Assembly: GCF_003841505.1 (NCBI RefSeq)
Contig: NZ_REGA01000017.1
Location: forward strand, 1-64,000
DNA length: 64,000 nucleotides
Source of the DNA: Natrarchaeobius chitinivorans
GTDB taxonomy: Archaea > Halobacteriota > Halobacteria > Halobacteriales > Natrialbaceae
Direction: 5' to 3'
The first letter of the stretch is position 1; each line of letters opens with the position of its first letter. Below the pieces are notes generated by a model that was given only the letters and a program-made list of their open reading frames with translations, had not been told where the DNA came from and made no database searches. Below are positions 8,235 through 15,648 of this stretch, one piece after another. A program made the translations under genes and the position numbers.

Positions 8235-8400
8235 GTGAAGTACCGCGGGCGCGGTGGCCCGCGGCATCCGTGTCTACCCCTCGCTGGGCGCAACGGACTT
8301 TAATTCCCTTCGCACTTGCTCCCCGCTGGAAGCTTGTGCCGCCGTTCCGCGGCGATTAACACCCGAATCAAATATTGGTCCGTGAGGGTCGGCCCCTCCA
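8235..8400 (-). ncRNA. Possible TnpB-associated guide RNA (omega RNA / reRNA) region
   Basis: In IS605-family elements the RNA that guides TnpB derives from the 3' end of tnpB plus the right end, and its guide is the flank just beyond the boundary. Here that flank is the host gene from 8234 downward. The right-end hairpin at 8243-8264 fits the scaffold. The 5' limit is a guess, and there is no direct evidence of transcription. Confidence 0.35.
8243..8264 (-). other. Right-end hairpin of the IS1341-type element
   Basis: CCGCGGGC pairs perfectly with GCCCGCGG around a six-base loop, ending about 8 bp before the IS right boundary. This is the position of the transposase recognition hairpin in IS605-family elements and of the 3' structure of the TnpB guide RNA. 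Confidence 0.8.
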
Positions 8401-9623
8401 CCAGGGCCCGATACCGTCCGTCTCACCTTCGTTACTCGCGGAAGGGTGTTGAGAGACGGCACAGTCTCATCTCTATCCCACAGCCACTCCTGACATACGC
8501 ACACTGCTGCTTTCCGATCTGCATGATCCTGGAACGAACACGCCGTACACTTGAACCGCTTCTTCCTGCGGTTTGTACGAGCTTTGTGCAAGCACTCAGT
8601 GCATGGGCAACGCTGACTCGTGTATTCAGGATCGACGTCTTGGCTTGGGATGGCGTTCCAAGCGGCTTTGTACGTGATGAATTCGCGTAGTTTAGCGAAT
8701 GGGAGGCTGTGGAGGCGTCGATTCATTTTGGTGCCGTAGTCGATGTCGTCTCGCATGTCTTTGAGGTCTTCAAAGACAACAACCGGTGTATCGAACTGCG
8801 AGAGCCACTCGACCACGTCCCGTGAAACCTTGTGAAGCTGATCGTGAACGAAGTCCCGTTCCTCAGTCTGCACGACCGCATCCATCGCACTCTGTCCCGC
8901 CTCTTGCATACGCTTGCGTTTCGTGAAGAACTCGTGACGCACACGCTTGATATCGGGATATTCGATGACCGTGGAATCGATGACGCCGTCTTCACGGGTC
9001 ATGGCGGCGAGTGCGATGCAGTCTTCGTTGATATCGACACCGACGATCGTTTCAGCGGTATCTGGTGAGGCAACTGTGTGCGTTTCGTGAGTAGTGGTGA
9101 CGTGAAGCCGCCATTCGTCGTGTTTGTACACGAGTTCGGCAGTGCCGACACGCCAGTCAACGCTGGTAAGTGCAGTCTTTACTCGTTCGAGGTGATCTGG
9201 GCTGCCCTGGAGGGTGCCGCGAACGAAGTGCCGTTTCTTGTAACTGATGCGGAACTCAACCTCTCCATCTTCGTTGAGTGTGAGGGCGTACCCTTCATTG
9301 TGATTCATCCGCACCGGGTACGGCTCATCGATGTATGTTCGCGGCCTGCCCCAGTCAAGGCGATCGTTGTCTTTGTGTTCGTGGTAGGTTTCGATCTCTT
9401 GGAGAGCCTTCTCGATGAGTTGTTGGGTGGTGTTTTTGACGTGGATAGCGCGTTCAGTGACGGGATCTTCGATGTCGTCCCAGTTCCACCCTTGCCGGTC
9501 GAGGCGGTTGACTTCGTTACGGATGCGTCTGGCTTCAAGCGACGCCTCACGCAAGTTGGCAGGCTCACCCTCGGTAATGTCGAGACCGAACGACAGCGAG
9601 CGGGTGAGTGCTACCTCTTGCAT
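8274..9623 (-). CDS. tnpB: RNA-guided endonuclease TnpB (IS1341 group)
   Basis: TnpB is the RNA-guided RuvC nuclease of IS605-family elements and the ancestor of Cas12. From the ATG at 9623 (MQEVALTRSLSFGLDI) it has 449 residues. RuvC motifs are present: Asp in ETIVGVDINEDCIALAA, Glu in TPVVVFEDLKDMRDD, and Asp in FQDHADRKAAVCV. The zinc ribbon is Cys-x-Cys-x2-Cys (SQRCPCTEC) and Cys-x2-Cys (FKCTACSF). All three catalytic acids are intact, so it is probably a working nuclease. The position where homologues usually read DxNAA is DRKAA here. The ATG at 9647 is an alternative start. Confidence 0.9.
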   Translation of the reverse strand: MQEVALTRSLSFGLDITEGEPANLREASLEARRIRNEVNRLDRQGWNWDDIEDPVTERAIHVKNTTQQLIEKALQEIETYHEHKDNDRLDWGRPRTYIDEPYPVRMNHNEGYALTLNEDGEVEFRISYKKRHFVRGTLQGSPDHLERVKTALTSVDWRVGTAELVYKHDEWRLHVTTTHETHTVASPDTAETIVGVDINEDCIALAAMTREDGVIDSTVIEYPDIKRVRHEFFTKRKRMQEAGQSAMDAVVQTEERDFVHDQLHKVSRDVVEWLSQFDTPVVVFEDLKDMRDDIDYGTKMNRRLHSLPFAKLREFITYKAAWNAIPSQDVDPEYTSQRCPCTECLHKARTNRRKKRFKCTACSFQDHADRKAAVCVCQEWLWDRDETVPSLNTLPRVTKVRRTVSGPGGGADPHGPIFDSGVNRRGTAAQASSGEQVRRELKSVAPSEG

Positions 9624-9697
9624 ATGTCTATCATTGTGATAACCCATTGTAAAACTACAGATCCGCAGTGAGAGTTGCACTGAGTGACGGCATTCAG

Positions 9698-9719
9698 CCC
9701 CGGGCACGGTGGCCCAGGG
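9698..9719 (-). other. Left-end hairpin of the IS1341-type element
   Basis: CCCTGGGCCACC and GTGCCCGGGG form an imperfect stem about 20 bp inside the left boundary. Its loop and stem resemble the right-end hairpin, as expected for the pair recognised by a Y1 transposase. Confidence 0.7.
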
Positions 9720-9738
9720 CACTCTGCCTGTTACCTCT

Positions 9739-9912
9739 GTAGACGATCGAGACGCCTCCGGTCAGCGAGAGCAGGTTCTCCCTCGAGAGACCGACCGAAT
9801 CGGGGAGCTCGTCGGGCAGCAGGTGGACGGTCGCGACGATCGCCACGAGAACGACGACGAGAATCGTCTCGCTGTCGACCGCCGTCGCGAACGCGGCGGG
9901 CATCGTTCGCAA
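9739..9912 (-). pseudogene. 5' part of the ZIP-like membrane protein gene interrupted by the IS
   Basis: Fifty-eight codons encode MRTMPAAFATAVDSETILVV and a first membrane span, then LSRENLLSLTGGVSIVY, where the IS begins. Beyond 9739 the frame runs into IS sequence and is lost. It joins seamlessly to codons at 8234-7638. An alternative start is the ATG four codons later. Confidence 0.85.
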
Positions 9913-10077
9913 CTGTCACCGTGAAGACTGCTTTCGCTTACGGTGCACCTGCCGGGTGGACGCCGGGCTCGACTTCGGACCGTCCCGACGTCGTCCGGCA
10001 TATCGTCGGTGTCGGATTCGCGGATCGACTCGAGACGATTGAGAGGCGGCACTTCGAGTGCCGATGATGGTACTTGA

Positions 10078-10161
10078 ACTGCCGCTCGAACCGACGCGAA
10101 CCCCGACTGCCGCTCGAATCGACGCGAACCCCGACTGCCGCTCGAATCGACGCGAACCCTG
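10078..10161. repeat. 28-bp tandem repeat, three copies
   Basis: Units begin at 10078, 10106 and 10134. Each reads ACTGCCGCTCGAAYCGACGC followed by GAACCCYG, with single-base differences between copies. They lie in the 277-bp gap 9913-10189 between the interrupted membrane protein gene and the 3' end of the second cis-prenyltransferase gene. Nothing else is recognised in that gap. Confidence 0.9.
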
Positions 10162-10189
10162 ACTACCGGCGGATTGATACGAAATTCGA

Positions 10190-10795
10190 TCATCGGCCGA
10201 ACCGTCGCGATCGGTTGCAGTACTCCCTGACGGCTCGCAGGAAGTCCCGTCTCCGAAAGTCCCGCCAGTTGACGTCCGTGAAGTACAGTTCGGAGTAGAC
10301 CGACTGCCAGATCATGAAATCCGAGAGCCGTTCGGCCCCGGTCTTGACGACCAGATCCGGTTCCGAGGGGAAGACGAGGTGTTCTTCGACCCGTTCGTCG
10401 TCGATCTCCTCGGGATCGATCTCCCCGGCCTCGACGCCCTCTGCGAGCGTCCGGACGGCGCTCGTAAACTCGTGTTTGCCGCCGAGACCGATACCGATCT
10501 GTATCGGTGCGTCCGCCGTCGTCCGGTCGTCCGGGCCACGGACTGCTACGTCACGCGGCGCGTCGATCTCCTCGAGGTCGCCTCGCAGCGCCGGAACGGC
10601 TTCGGCATCGAGGACGCTGACGTAGACGGTTACCCGCGTCGCGTACTCGAAGGCCCACTCGAGACAGTCGGCGAGCGTCTCGTAGCCGCCGGGTTCGAGC
10701 AGATCGCGCTCGGTGATGACGAGTGCGACGTGATCGGGGGGGTCCCCCTCGTGGCGTCGAATTCGACGAGCGAGGTAGCGTTCGTACAGTCCCAC
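10190..10795 (-). CDS. Non-catalytic cis-prenyltransferase homologue (NgBR/Nus1-like subunit)
   Basis: This 201-residue protein aligns with UppS over its whole length but has lost the catalytic motif: where UppS reads HVAVIQDGNRR this reads HVALVITERDL, replacing the Asp, Gly and Asn. The C-terminal half is well kept (DLVVKTGAERLSDFMIWQ, then SELYFTDVNWRDF). The last residues are RRFGR, giving an Arg-x-Gly near the C-terminus like the RxG motif that NgBR/Nus1 subunits contribute to the active site of heteromeric enzymes. I infer a regulatory or co-catalytic partner of the uppS product at 6468-7439. A diverged stand-alone enzyme is the alternative. Confidence 0.8.
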   Translation of the reverse strand: MGLYERYLARRIRRHEGDPPDHVALVITERDLLEPGGYETLADCLEWAFEYATRVTVYVSVLDAEAVPALRGDLEEIDAPRDVAVRGPDDRTTADAPIQIGIGLGGKHEFTSAVRTLAEGVEAGEIDPEEIDDERVEEHLVFPSEPDLVVKTGAERLSDFMIWQSVYSELYFTDVNWRDFRRRDFLRAVREYCNRSRRFGR

Positions 10796-10959
10796 GCCTT
10801 CGCTTTCCCGATCCGAAACTATACAGGTTCCGGGACGTGTCCGCCAGCTGGTTCGTCGGTGAGAACGAAAGGGGCCAACAGATGCGCTGAAACGGACTAA
10901 ATCGACGCGGCTCCCGTTCGGGAACCTTCAAGTAACCGCCACAGAAAGACACCGGTATC

Positions 10960-12291
10960 GTGACAACATCCGTTCGACGAGCCGCCGTCTTCGCGGCGCT
11001 CTGTACGCTTTCGCTCGTCGTTCCGCTGTTCGGACCGGTGGTGGGAGCCGCGGTGGCTGCGGTCACGCTACTGGGTGCGTTCGCCATCACCGACGGTCCG
11101 CTGTTCGACCTCCTCGCCTACCCCGGCGATTACGAAGACAACCGGCTCTACGGGCTGATCACGTTCGTCCTCGCCGGAATCGCACTCGGGCTCATCGCGG
11201 TAACGTCGTCGATGTCTCTCGCCGTCTTCGTCGGGACCGTCTTCCTCATCGGCTACGGCAACGTCGCCGAACAGATCGCTCGAACGCGTACGGACCACGA
11301 CGTCGTCGTCGTAACCGTCTTCTGTCTGGCCGCGACGGCCGCCGCGGTGGTCGGTCACGCGGGAACGCTAGCGATCGAAAACGTCCCGCTCGAGACGGTC
11401 GCACCGACGATCGTCTTCCTCGCGGCCAGTGGCGCGTTACTCGCCGCCTTGCTCCGCGACGTGTTGTTGCTCTACGACGATCCGGTCGTCATGCTGTCGG
11501 TGGGGCTTCTCCTGTGGCTTCTCGCCGAACTCGAGCCCGCGATCGGTTCGCTCGAGATCGTCGCCGCGATCGCGGTCACCATCGCGCTGGGATACGTCTC
11601 GTATGCGCTCGATACGGCGTCGGTCGCGGGGATGTTGACCGGCGTCCTCCTCGGACTGGTGACGATCGTCCTCGGTGGCTACGGCTGGTTCGTCGTCCTC
11701 ATCGCCTTCTTCGCGCTCGGGGGGCTCTCGACGAAGTTCAAGTACGGCCGAAAGGAGGATCTCGGCGTCGCCGAGGACAACGACGGCGCACGCGGAAGCG
11801 GCAACGTTCTGGGTAACGCCGCCGTCGCGCTCGTCGCCGTCCTCGGATACGCCGCCAGTTCCGCGTTGCTTCTGCCCGGAAACCCCGATCCCGGTCTCTT
11901 CCTGTTCGCGTTCGCCGGCTCCGTCGCGACCGCGATGAGCGACACGTTCTCGAGCGAGATCGGGAGCGTCTTCGAGACGCCGCGGTTGATCACGACTCTC
12001 GAACCCGTCGAACCGGGTACCGACGGCGGAGTCACCTGGCAAGGCGAGGTCGCGGGACTGGTCGGGGCCGCGATCGTCGCCGCGATCTCGTACGCACTGT
12101 TTCCGGAAGTCGACGCCGTCGGGGGGGCGATCATCGTCGCCGCCGGCTTCATCGGGATGACCGTCGATAGCCTCCTCGGGGCGACCCTCGAGGGGTCGGT
12201 CCTCGGAAATCAGGGCGTCAACTTCCTCGCGACGCTTTCGGGTGCGCTGGTCTGTGCGGTTCTGGTCCTCGCGTTCGCCCTCCTCGGCTGA
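10960..12291 (+). CDS. DUF92 family membrane protein (VTE6/polyprenyl-phosphate kinase-like)
   Basis: This 443-residue membrane protein starts at GTG and has about twelve spans. The C-terminal half contains the DUF92 block: GGLSTKFKYGRKEDLGVAED, the conserved AMSDTFSSEIGS (as in the Asp-Thr-x-Ser-Glu of the family) and FIGMTVDSLLGATLEG. Plant VTE6, a DUF92 member, is a phytyl-phosphate kinase, so a CTP-dependent kinase for an isoprenyl phosphate is the best analogy. It is divergent from the non-catalytic cis-prenyltransferase gene and close to uppS, which fits a role in polyprenol phosphate metabolism. Substrate is inference. Confidence 0.85.
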   Translation: MTTSVRRAAVFAALCTLSLVVPLFGPVVGAAVAAVTLLGAFAITDGPLFDLLAYPGDYEDNRLYGLITFVLAGIALGLIAVTSSMSLAVFVGTVFLIGYGNVAEQIARTRTDHDVVVVTVFCLAATAAAVVGHAGTLAIENVPLETVAPTIVFLAASGALLAALLRDVLLLYDDPVVMLSVGLLLWLLAELEPAIGSLEIVAAIAVTIALGYVSYALDTASVAGMLTGVLLGLVTIVLGGYGWFVVLIAFFALGGLSTKFKYGRKEDLGVAEDNDGARGSGNVLGNAAVALVAVLGYAASSALLLPGNPDPGLFLFAFAGSVATAMSDTFSSEIGSVFETPRLITTLEPVEPGTDGGVTWQGEVAGLVGAAIVAAISYALFPEVDAVGGAIIVAAGFIGMTVDSLLGATLEGSVLGNQGVNFLATLSGALVCAVLVLAFALLG

Positions 12292-12372
12292 TACGGATTC
12301 CTGTCCCGATGTCCCGGCACATCCGCCGCCCGGGTCGCAGTTGCACCGGAACTGACGTACAGCAAACCGTAT
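12291..12372. repeat. Family-B palindromic element (82 bp)
   Basis: ATACGGATTCCTGT at the left and ACAGCAAACCGTAT at the right form inverted ends. The left end overlaps the stop codon of the DUF92 gene. The GC-rich centre (CCGCCGCCCGGG) gives a weak inner palindrome. The same termini and length occur at 17114 and 31242. Confidence 0.8.
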
Positions 12373-12410
12373 GGGGCCTTCTGGCCAGCCACCGCGGTGA
12401 AAACGGGATA

Positions 12411-13784
12411 TCAGGACTTTTTCGGCGGCTTCTTTGCAATCTCGTCGATCGCGTGGACTCGAACACTCGTCGGCCGTTTGGTGAACTGACCGAGCGATCG
12501 TGCCACGATTCGGTCGACGCCCCGGTCGGCGGCGAGGTCGAGCAACTGCTGGTTGAGGATGCCGTCTACCACGAGCGTGTCGGGGACAGGTTCGGTCTCC
12601 TCGAGCGAATCGTAGGTGTCGTTCGCGTCGATTTCCTCGAGAACGGCCCCGTCGTCGCCGACGAACCGACAGCGGTCGGTTCCCGATCGGATCACCTCCG
12701 TCGCGTGCTCGTAGACGGTCGACGGAACCGAATCACCGTTCTGGTCGCTTTCGGCCGCAGAGTCGGCGGCTTCGACGTCCGAACTGTCGGCGGACGTCGT
12801 CCGCGGTCGTGACGTCCCGGGTGCAACGGATTCCGTCCGCGATCGGCCGGAATCGTCGGCGTCGGAATCGACCGATTCCTCGTCGATGGTCGGCGGCGAG
12901 ACGACCTCGGAGTCGGTCGGTGCCGGTGCCGGCGTCGCGCTCCCGTCGGTCGCCGCGACCGCCTCGCGAGGATCGTTGAGTTCAGAAACGCTGTCGTAGG
13001 GGACCTTGTTCCGGAGGGCGGCGAACAGCTGGTGGTGGTCGAGTTCCTCGACGGATTCGTCGGCGGGCGCAAACGCGACGTAGTCGACGTCGCCGACCTG
13101 TGACAGTTCCTCGAGGATGAGGTCGCCGCCCCGGTCGCCGTCGAGAAACGCCGTCACGGTCCGGTGGCGGGTGAGTTCCGCGACCGCGTCGGGTACGTTC
13201 GTTCCCTCGACAGCGATGGCGTTTTTCACGCCGTATTTGAGCAGCGTGAGGACGTCCGAGCGGCCTTCGACGATGATGATGGCGTCGCTGTCGGTCACCC
13301 GCGGGCCGGCCGGAAGGCCCTCGTACTCGGTGATGTCCTCGACGCGAACGTGCTGGCGGACCTCGGCCAGTATCTCTTCGGAGCTCATTACGGTTTCGTC
13401 GAATCCCGCTCGAAGCAACTCCTTCGCGCGATCGACGACCTCCTTTCGTTTCGCCGCACGAACGTCTTCGATCTCGGTCACTTCGAGGTCGGCCCGGCAG
13501 GGCCCGACGCGAGTGATCGTCTCGAGGGAGGCCGCGAGCGTGGCCGTCTCGACCTTATCGAGGCTGGTCGCGATCGTGAGGTGACCGTGTGAGTTCCCCT
13601 TGGTACTCGAGATTTCGACGTCGATGCGGCCGACCCGTTGTGACTGGCGGAGATCGCGGAGATCGAGTTCGTCGCCCAGCAGACCTTCGGTCTGACCGAA
13701 GATAGCGCCGACGACGTCGCTCCGCTCGACGACCCCGTCGGCCCTGACGTCCGCGTGAATGAGATATTTCGTGGTGTCTTCCAT
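12411..13784 (-). CDS. dnaG: DnaG-type primase (archaeal)
   Basis: The 457-residue archaeal DnaG homologue starts MEDTTKYLIHADVRADGVVE. A TOPRIM domain lies near residues 165-260, with the acidic triad in IIIVEGRSDVLTLLKYG and TAFLDGDRGGDLI. In archaea this protein can prime DNA but is also a core exosome subunit that binds poly(A) RNA. A disordered Asp/Ser/Thr-rich insert of about 90 residues (near 275-365) separates the TOPRIM part from a C-terminal conserved segment (VVDGILNQQLLDLAADRGVD). The product ends in a lysine/proline-rich tail. Confidence 0.93.
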   Translation of the reverse strand: MEDTTKYLIHADVRADGVVERSDVVGAIFGQTEGLLGDELDLRDLRQSQRVGRIDVEISSTKGNSHGHLTIATSLDKVETATLAASLETITRVGPCRADLEVTEIEDVRAAKRKEVVDRAKELLRAGFDETVMSSEEILAEVRQHVRVEDITEYEGLPAGPRVTDSDAIIIVEGRSDVLTLLKYGVKNAIAVEGTNVPDAVAELTRHRTVTAFLDGDRGGDLILEELSQVGDVDYVAFAPADESVEELDHHQLFAALRNKVPYDSVSELNDPREAVAATDGSATPAPAPTDSEVVSPPTIDEESVDSDADDSGRSRTESVAPGTSRPRTTSADSSDVEAADSAAESDQNGDSVPSTVYEHATEVIRSGTDRCRFVGDDGAVLEEIDANDTYDSLEETEPVPDTLVVDGILNQQLLDLAADRGVDRIVARSLGQFTKRPTSVRVHAIDEIAKKPPKKS

Positions 13785-13998
13785 TGGAGATCAGCCCCTG
13801 GGAGGCTCGTCGGCCTGCCGTACCGAGTTGCCGGTGTAACCGCCGGATGGCCGTGGTCCCACCGGCAACGACGGGCAGCAGTCCGCTATCGATAGCCCGG
13901 TTGGTGCGTACAGAGACTGGTTTGTGTAGAATATGGACCGTGAGATGCAAATAGCTGTTGACCTCCGGAAGAAATCGACCGATCAGTACGTCGGTCGA

Positions 13999-14243
13999 TA
14001 TAGTAACAACTGGGACTATTCACACCCTGATCGCACAGCTCACGGGTCACTCCGTTCCCCGCTCGCCATATCGCGGTTCTCGCTCGTTTCACTCGCTCAC
14101 GGGTCACTTCGTTCCCCGTTCGCCGTTGCGCGGTTCTCGCTCGTTCCACTCGCTCCGAACCGCGTACGCTCCGAACCGCGTACACTCCGAACCGCGTTCT
14201 CCTCGTGCGATCAGGGGCGCATTGCCTTCCAGTGGCTACTATA
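13999..14243. repeat. 245-bp family-A element with internal direct repeats (MITE-like)
   Basis: The ends TATAGTAACAACTG (13999) and CAGTGGCTACTATA (14230-14243) are the same inverted termini as in the 84-bp elements at 18857 and 48815. Next inward, CACACCCTGATCGCAC and GTGCGATCAGGGGCGC form a second inverted pair. The interior holds two copies of a sequence containing CACGGGTCACTCCGTTCCCC (about 14040 and 14098) and repeated CTCCGAACCGCGTAC units. It occupies most of the gap 13785-14210 and overlaps the last codons of the HTH gene at 14211. Confidence 0.75.
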
Positions 14244-15170
14244 CCAGTACCAGTAGATCGTCACGGCGAGCAAGACGACCAGCCCGCCGAGAAAAAACAG
14301 CAGTCCTGGCGGGATCGTTCCGACGACCGCGTCCGTGGCCTCAGCGCCGCCGTCGACGAACGTTCCGTCGTCGGCTGCTGGCTCGGGTCCTGTATCGAAC
14401 TCTACCGTCGGCTCTCCGTCGTCGGCGTCGGCTGTCGGCGCCTCTTCGTCTTCCTCGAGTGCCGGCTCGGCGTCCGCAGCGTCGGCGTCGTCGGCGGACT
14501 CGTCTTCGGGGGCATCCTCTGCGTCGACGTCGTCCGCTTCGTCGTCGGCTTCGGAGATGCCGAGTTCGTCTTCCTCGTCGGCCGGCTCGTCAGCGCCAGA
14601 ACTGTCCGCTGGCTCCTCTTGTCGGTCCTCAGCGTAGAGATACTCGTCGCGACTCGCTTCGTCTTCGTCGGCCGTCGACGGCGCGCTTTCGCCTGCCGAG
14701 GGAGCGGAATCATCGAGCAGGCTTTGTCCCCCGGCCCACCGACTAACGCCGTACTGGACCAGCAGACTCCCGCCGGCGAGCGCGCCGATACCGCCGATCA
14801 GCCGAGAAATCGCGGTTTTCAACTGCGAGGCCGTCGACTCGTCGCTCGTGACGATCAACGGCCCGTCCGTGGTCGCGTAGACGCTCATCTCGTTGCCCCG
14901 CGACGAGTACCACGTATCGATCACCTCGATGAGACCGGCCTCCTCGAGGTTCTCCAGGTGATACCGAACGTTCTGGATCGAGGAGTCGATGGCGTCGGCG
15001 ACGTCACTCGGCGTCCCGGGATCCTCGTCGAGTTGCGCGTAGATCCGTCGAGCCGTCGTCGACGAGAGGGCACTGAACACCGCGTCGGCGTCTTCCCCCT
15101 CGAGATCGACGATACGTGGCTGCCCGTCCCGGGCAGTCGTCTCGGAGCGAAATGGAAACAGACGGGCCAT
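14211..15170 (-). CDS. Membrane-anchored winged-HTH (ArsR-like) regulator
   Basis: From the ATG at 15170 the protein has 319 residues. The N-terminal 130 contain a winged helix (ADAVFSALSSTTARRIYAQL, then DSSIQNVRYHLENLEEAGLI) of the ArsR type that binds DNA. Next come a short hydrophobic segment (LIGGIGALAGGSLLVQYGVS), a low-complexity acidic region of about 130 residues, and a C-terminal membrane span (PPGLLFFLGGLVVLLAVTIY). This is a membrane-tethered haloarchaeal regulator with both termini on the cytoplasmic side if two spans are used. Its last codons lie within a family-A repeat, so the C-terminus may have been altered by that element. The signal sensed is unknown. Confidence 0.82.
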   Translation of the reverse strand: MARLFPFRSETTARDGQPRIVDLEGEDADAVFSALSSTTARRIYAQLDEDPGTPSDVADAIDSSIQNVRYHLENLEEAGLIEVIDTWYSSRGNEMSVYATTDGPLIVTSDESTASQLKTAISRLIGGIGALAGGSLLVQYGVSRWAGGQSLLDDSAPSAGESAPSTADEDEASRDEYLYAEDRQEEPADSSGADEPADEEDELGISEADDEADDVDAEDAPEDESADDADAADAEPALEEDEEAPTADADDGEPTVEFDTGPEPAADDGTFVDGGAEATDAVVGTIPPGLLFFLGGLVVLLAVTIYWYWYSSHWKAMRP

Positions 15171-15366
15171 GTCGACTTCGGCTGTCAGTCTCTGTCCGAC
15201 CCCTATACGCTTTTTCCTACGTGAAAGAGCGGTTTTAGCTATCAGGGAGTGGCTACTCGTCGGTGCGAGGCCCTCGGATCGACGCTCATCCGTCCCGACG
15301 GATCGGTATCTTCGACGTCGGTGGTCGAACGAAACGGTTACACACGATAGGTACCGACTGACTCGC

Positions 15367-15648
15367 ATGCGCCGGCGAGAACTCGCGGGGTGGGCAGCCG
15401 TCGGAATCGTCCTCTGTACGTTCGCGATTCCGTGGTTCCTGTGGGGTGATGGAACCGTCATTGCTGGCATTCCGCTGTGGCTCTGGTGGCACATCGGCTG
15501 GATGGGACTCGCCTCGGTTGTCTTCTGGCTGTTCGCCAGCCGCGCGTGGGGTATCGGCATCGAAACCGAGCCGAGATCGGCGTCCTCGCGCGACGACCGC
15601 GGCGGGGATCGATCAGCCACGACGGCTGCCGGGGGTGACGAGGCGTGA
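15367..15648 (+). CDS. DUF3311 small membrane protein, symporter partner
   Basis: This 93-residue protein has two membrane spans (GWAAVGIVLCTFAIPWFLWG and PLWLWWHIGWMGLASVVFWL) and the aromatic pattern typical of DUF3311, followed by a polar tail. These small proteins are regularly encoded just before sodium:solute symporters, and here the stop overlaps the symporter's GTG start by 4 bp. It probably acts as an accessory subunit; that role is inferred from context only. Confidence 0.85.
   Translation: MRRRELAGWAAVGIVLCTFAIPWFLWGDGTVIAGIPLWLWWHIGWMGLASVVFWLFASRAWGIGIETEPRSASSRDDRGGDRSATTAAGGDEA

Larger units (their letters stand above)
8235..9738 (-). mobile_element. IS200/IS605-family element, IS1341 group (TnpB only), complete
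   Basis: The element is 1504 bp with one large gene (tnpB) and no TnpA (Y1 transposase). Its ends were set by re-joining the interrupted gene in frame: host sequence stops at ...ATCGTCTAC (9739) and resumes with GCGTTCGTACAC (8234), with no target duplication, as expected for this family. Each end carries a sub-terminal imperfect palindrome of similar sequence: the left-end hairpin at 9698-9719 and the right-end hairpin at 8243-8264. Lack of TnpA means it needs a TnpA in trans to move. Confidence 0.9.

Noticed and set aside
13886-14185. Minus-strand frame with repeated Arg/Glu/Thr residues
   Set aside because: It falls within the family-A repeat and its residues are explained by short DNA repeats.
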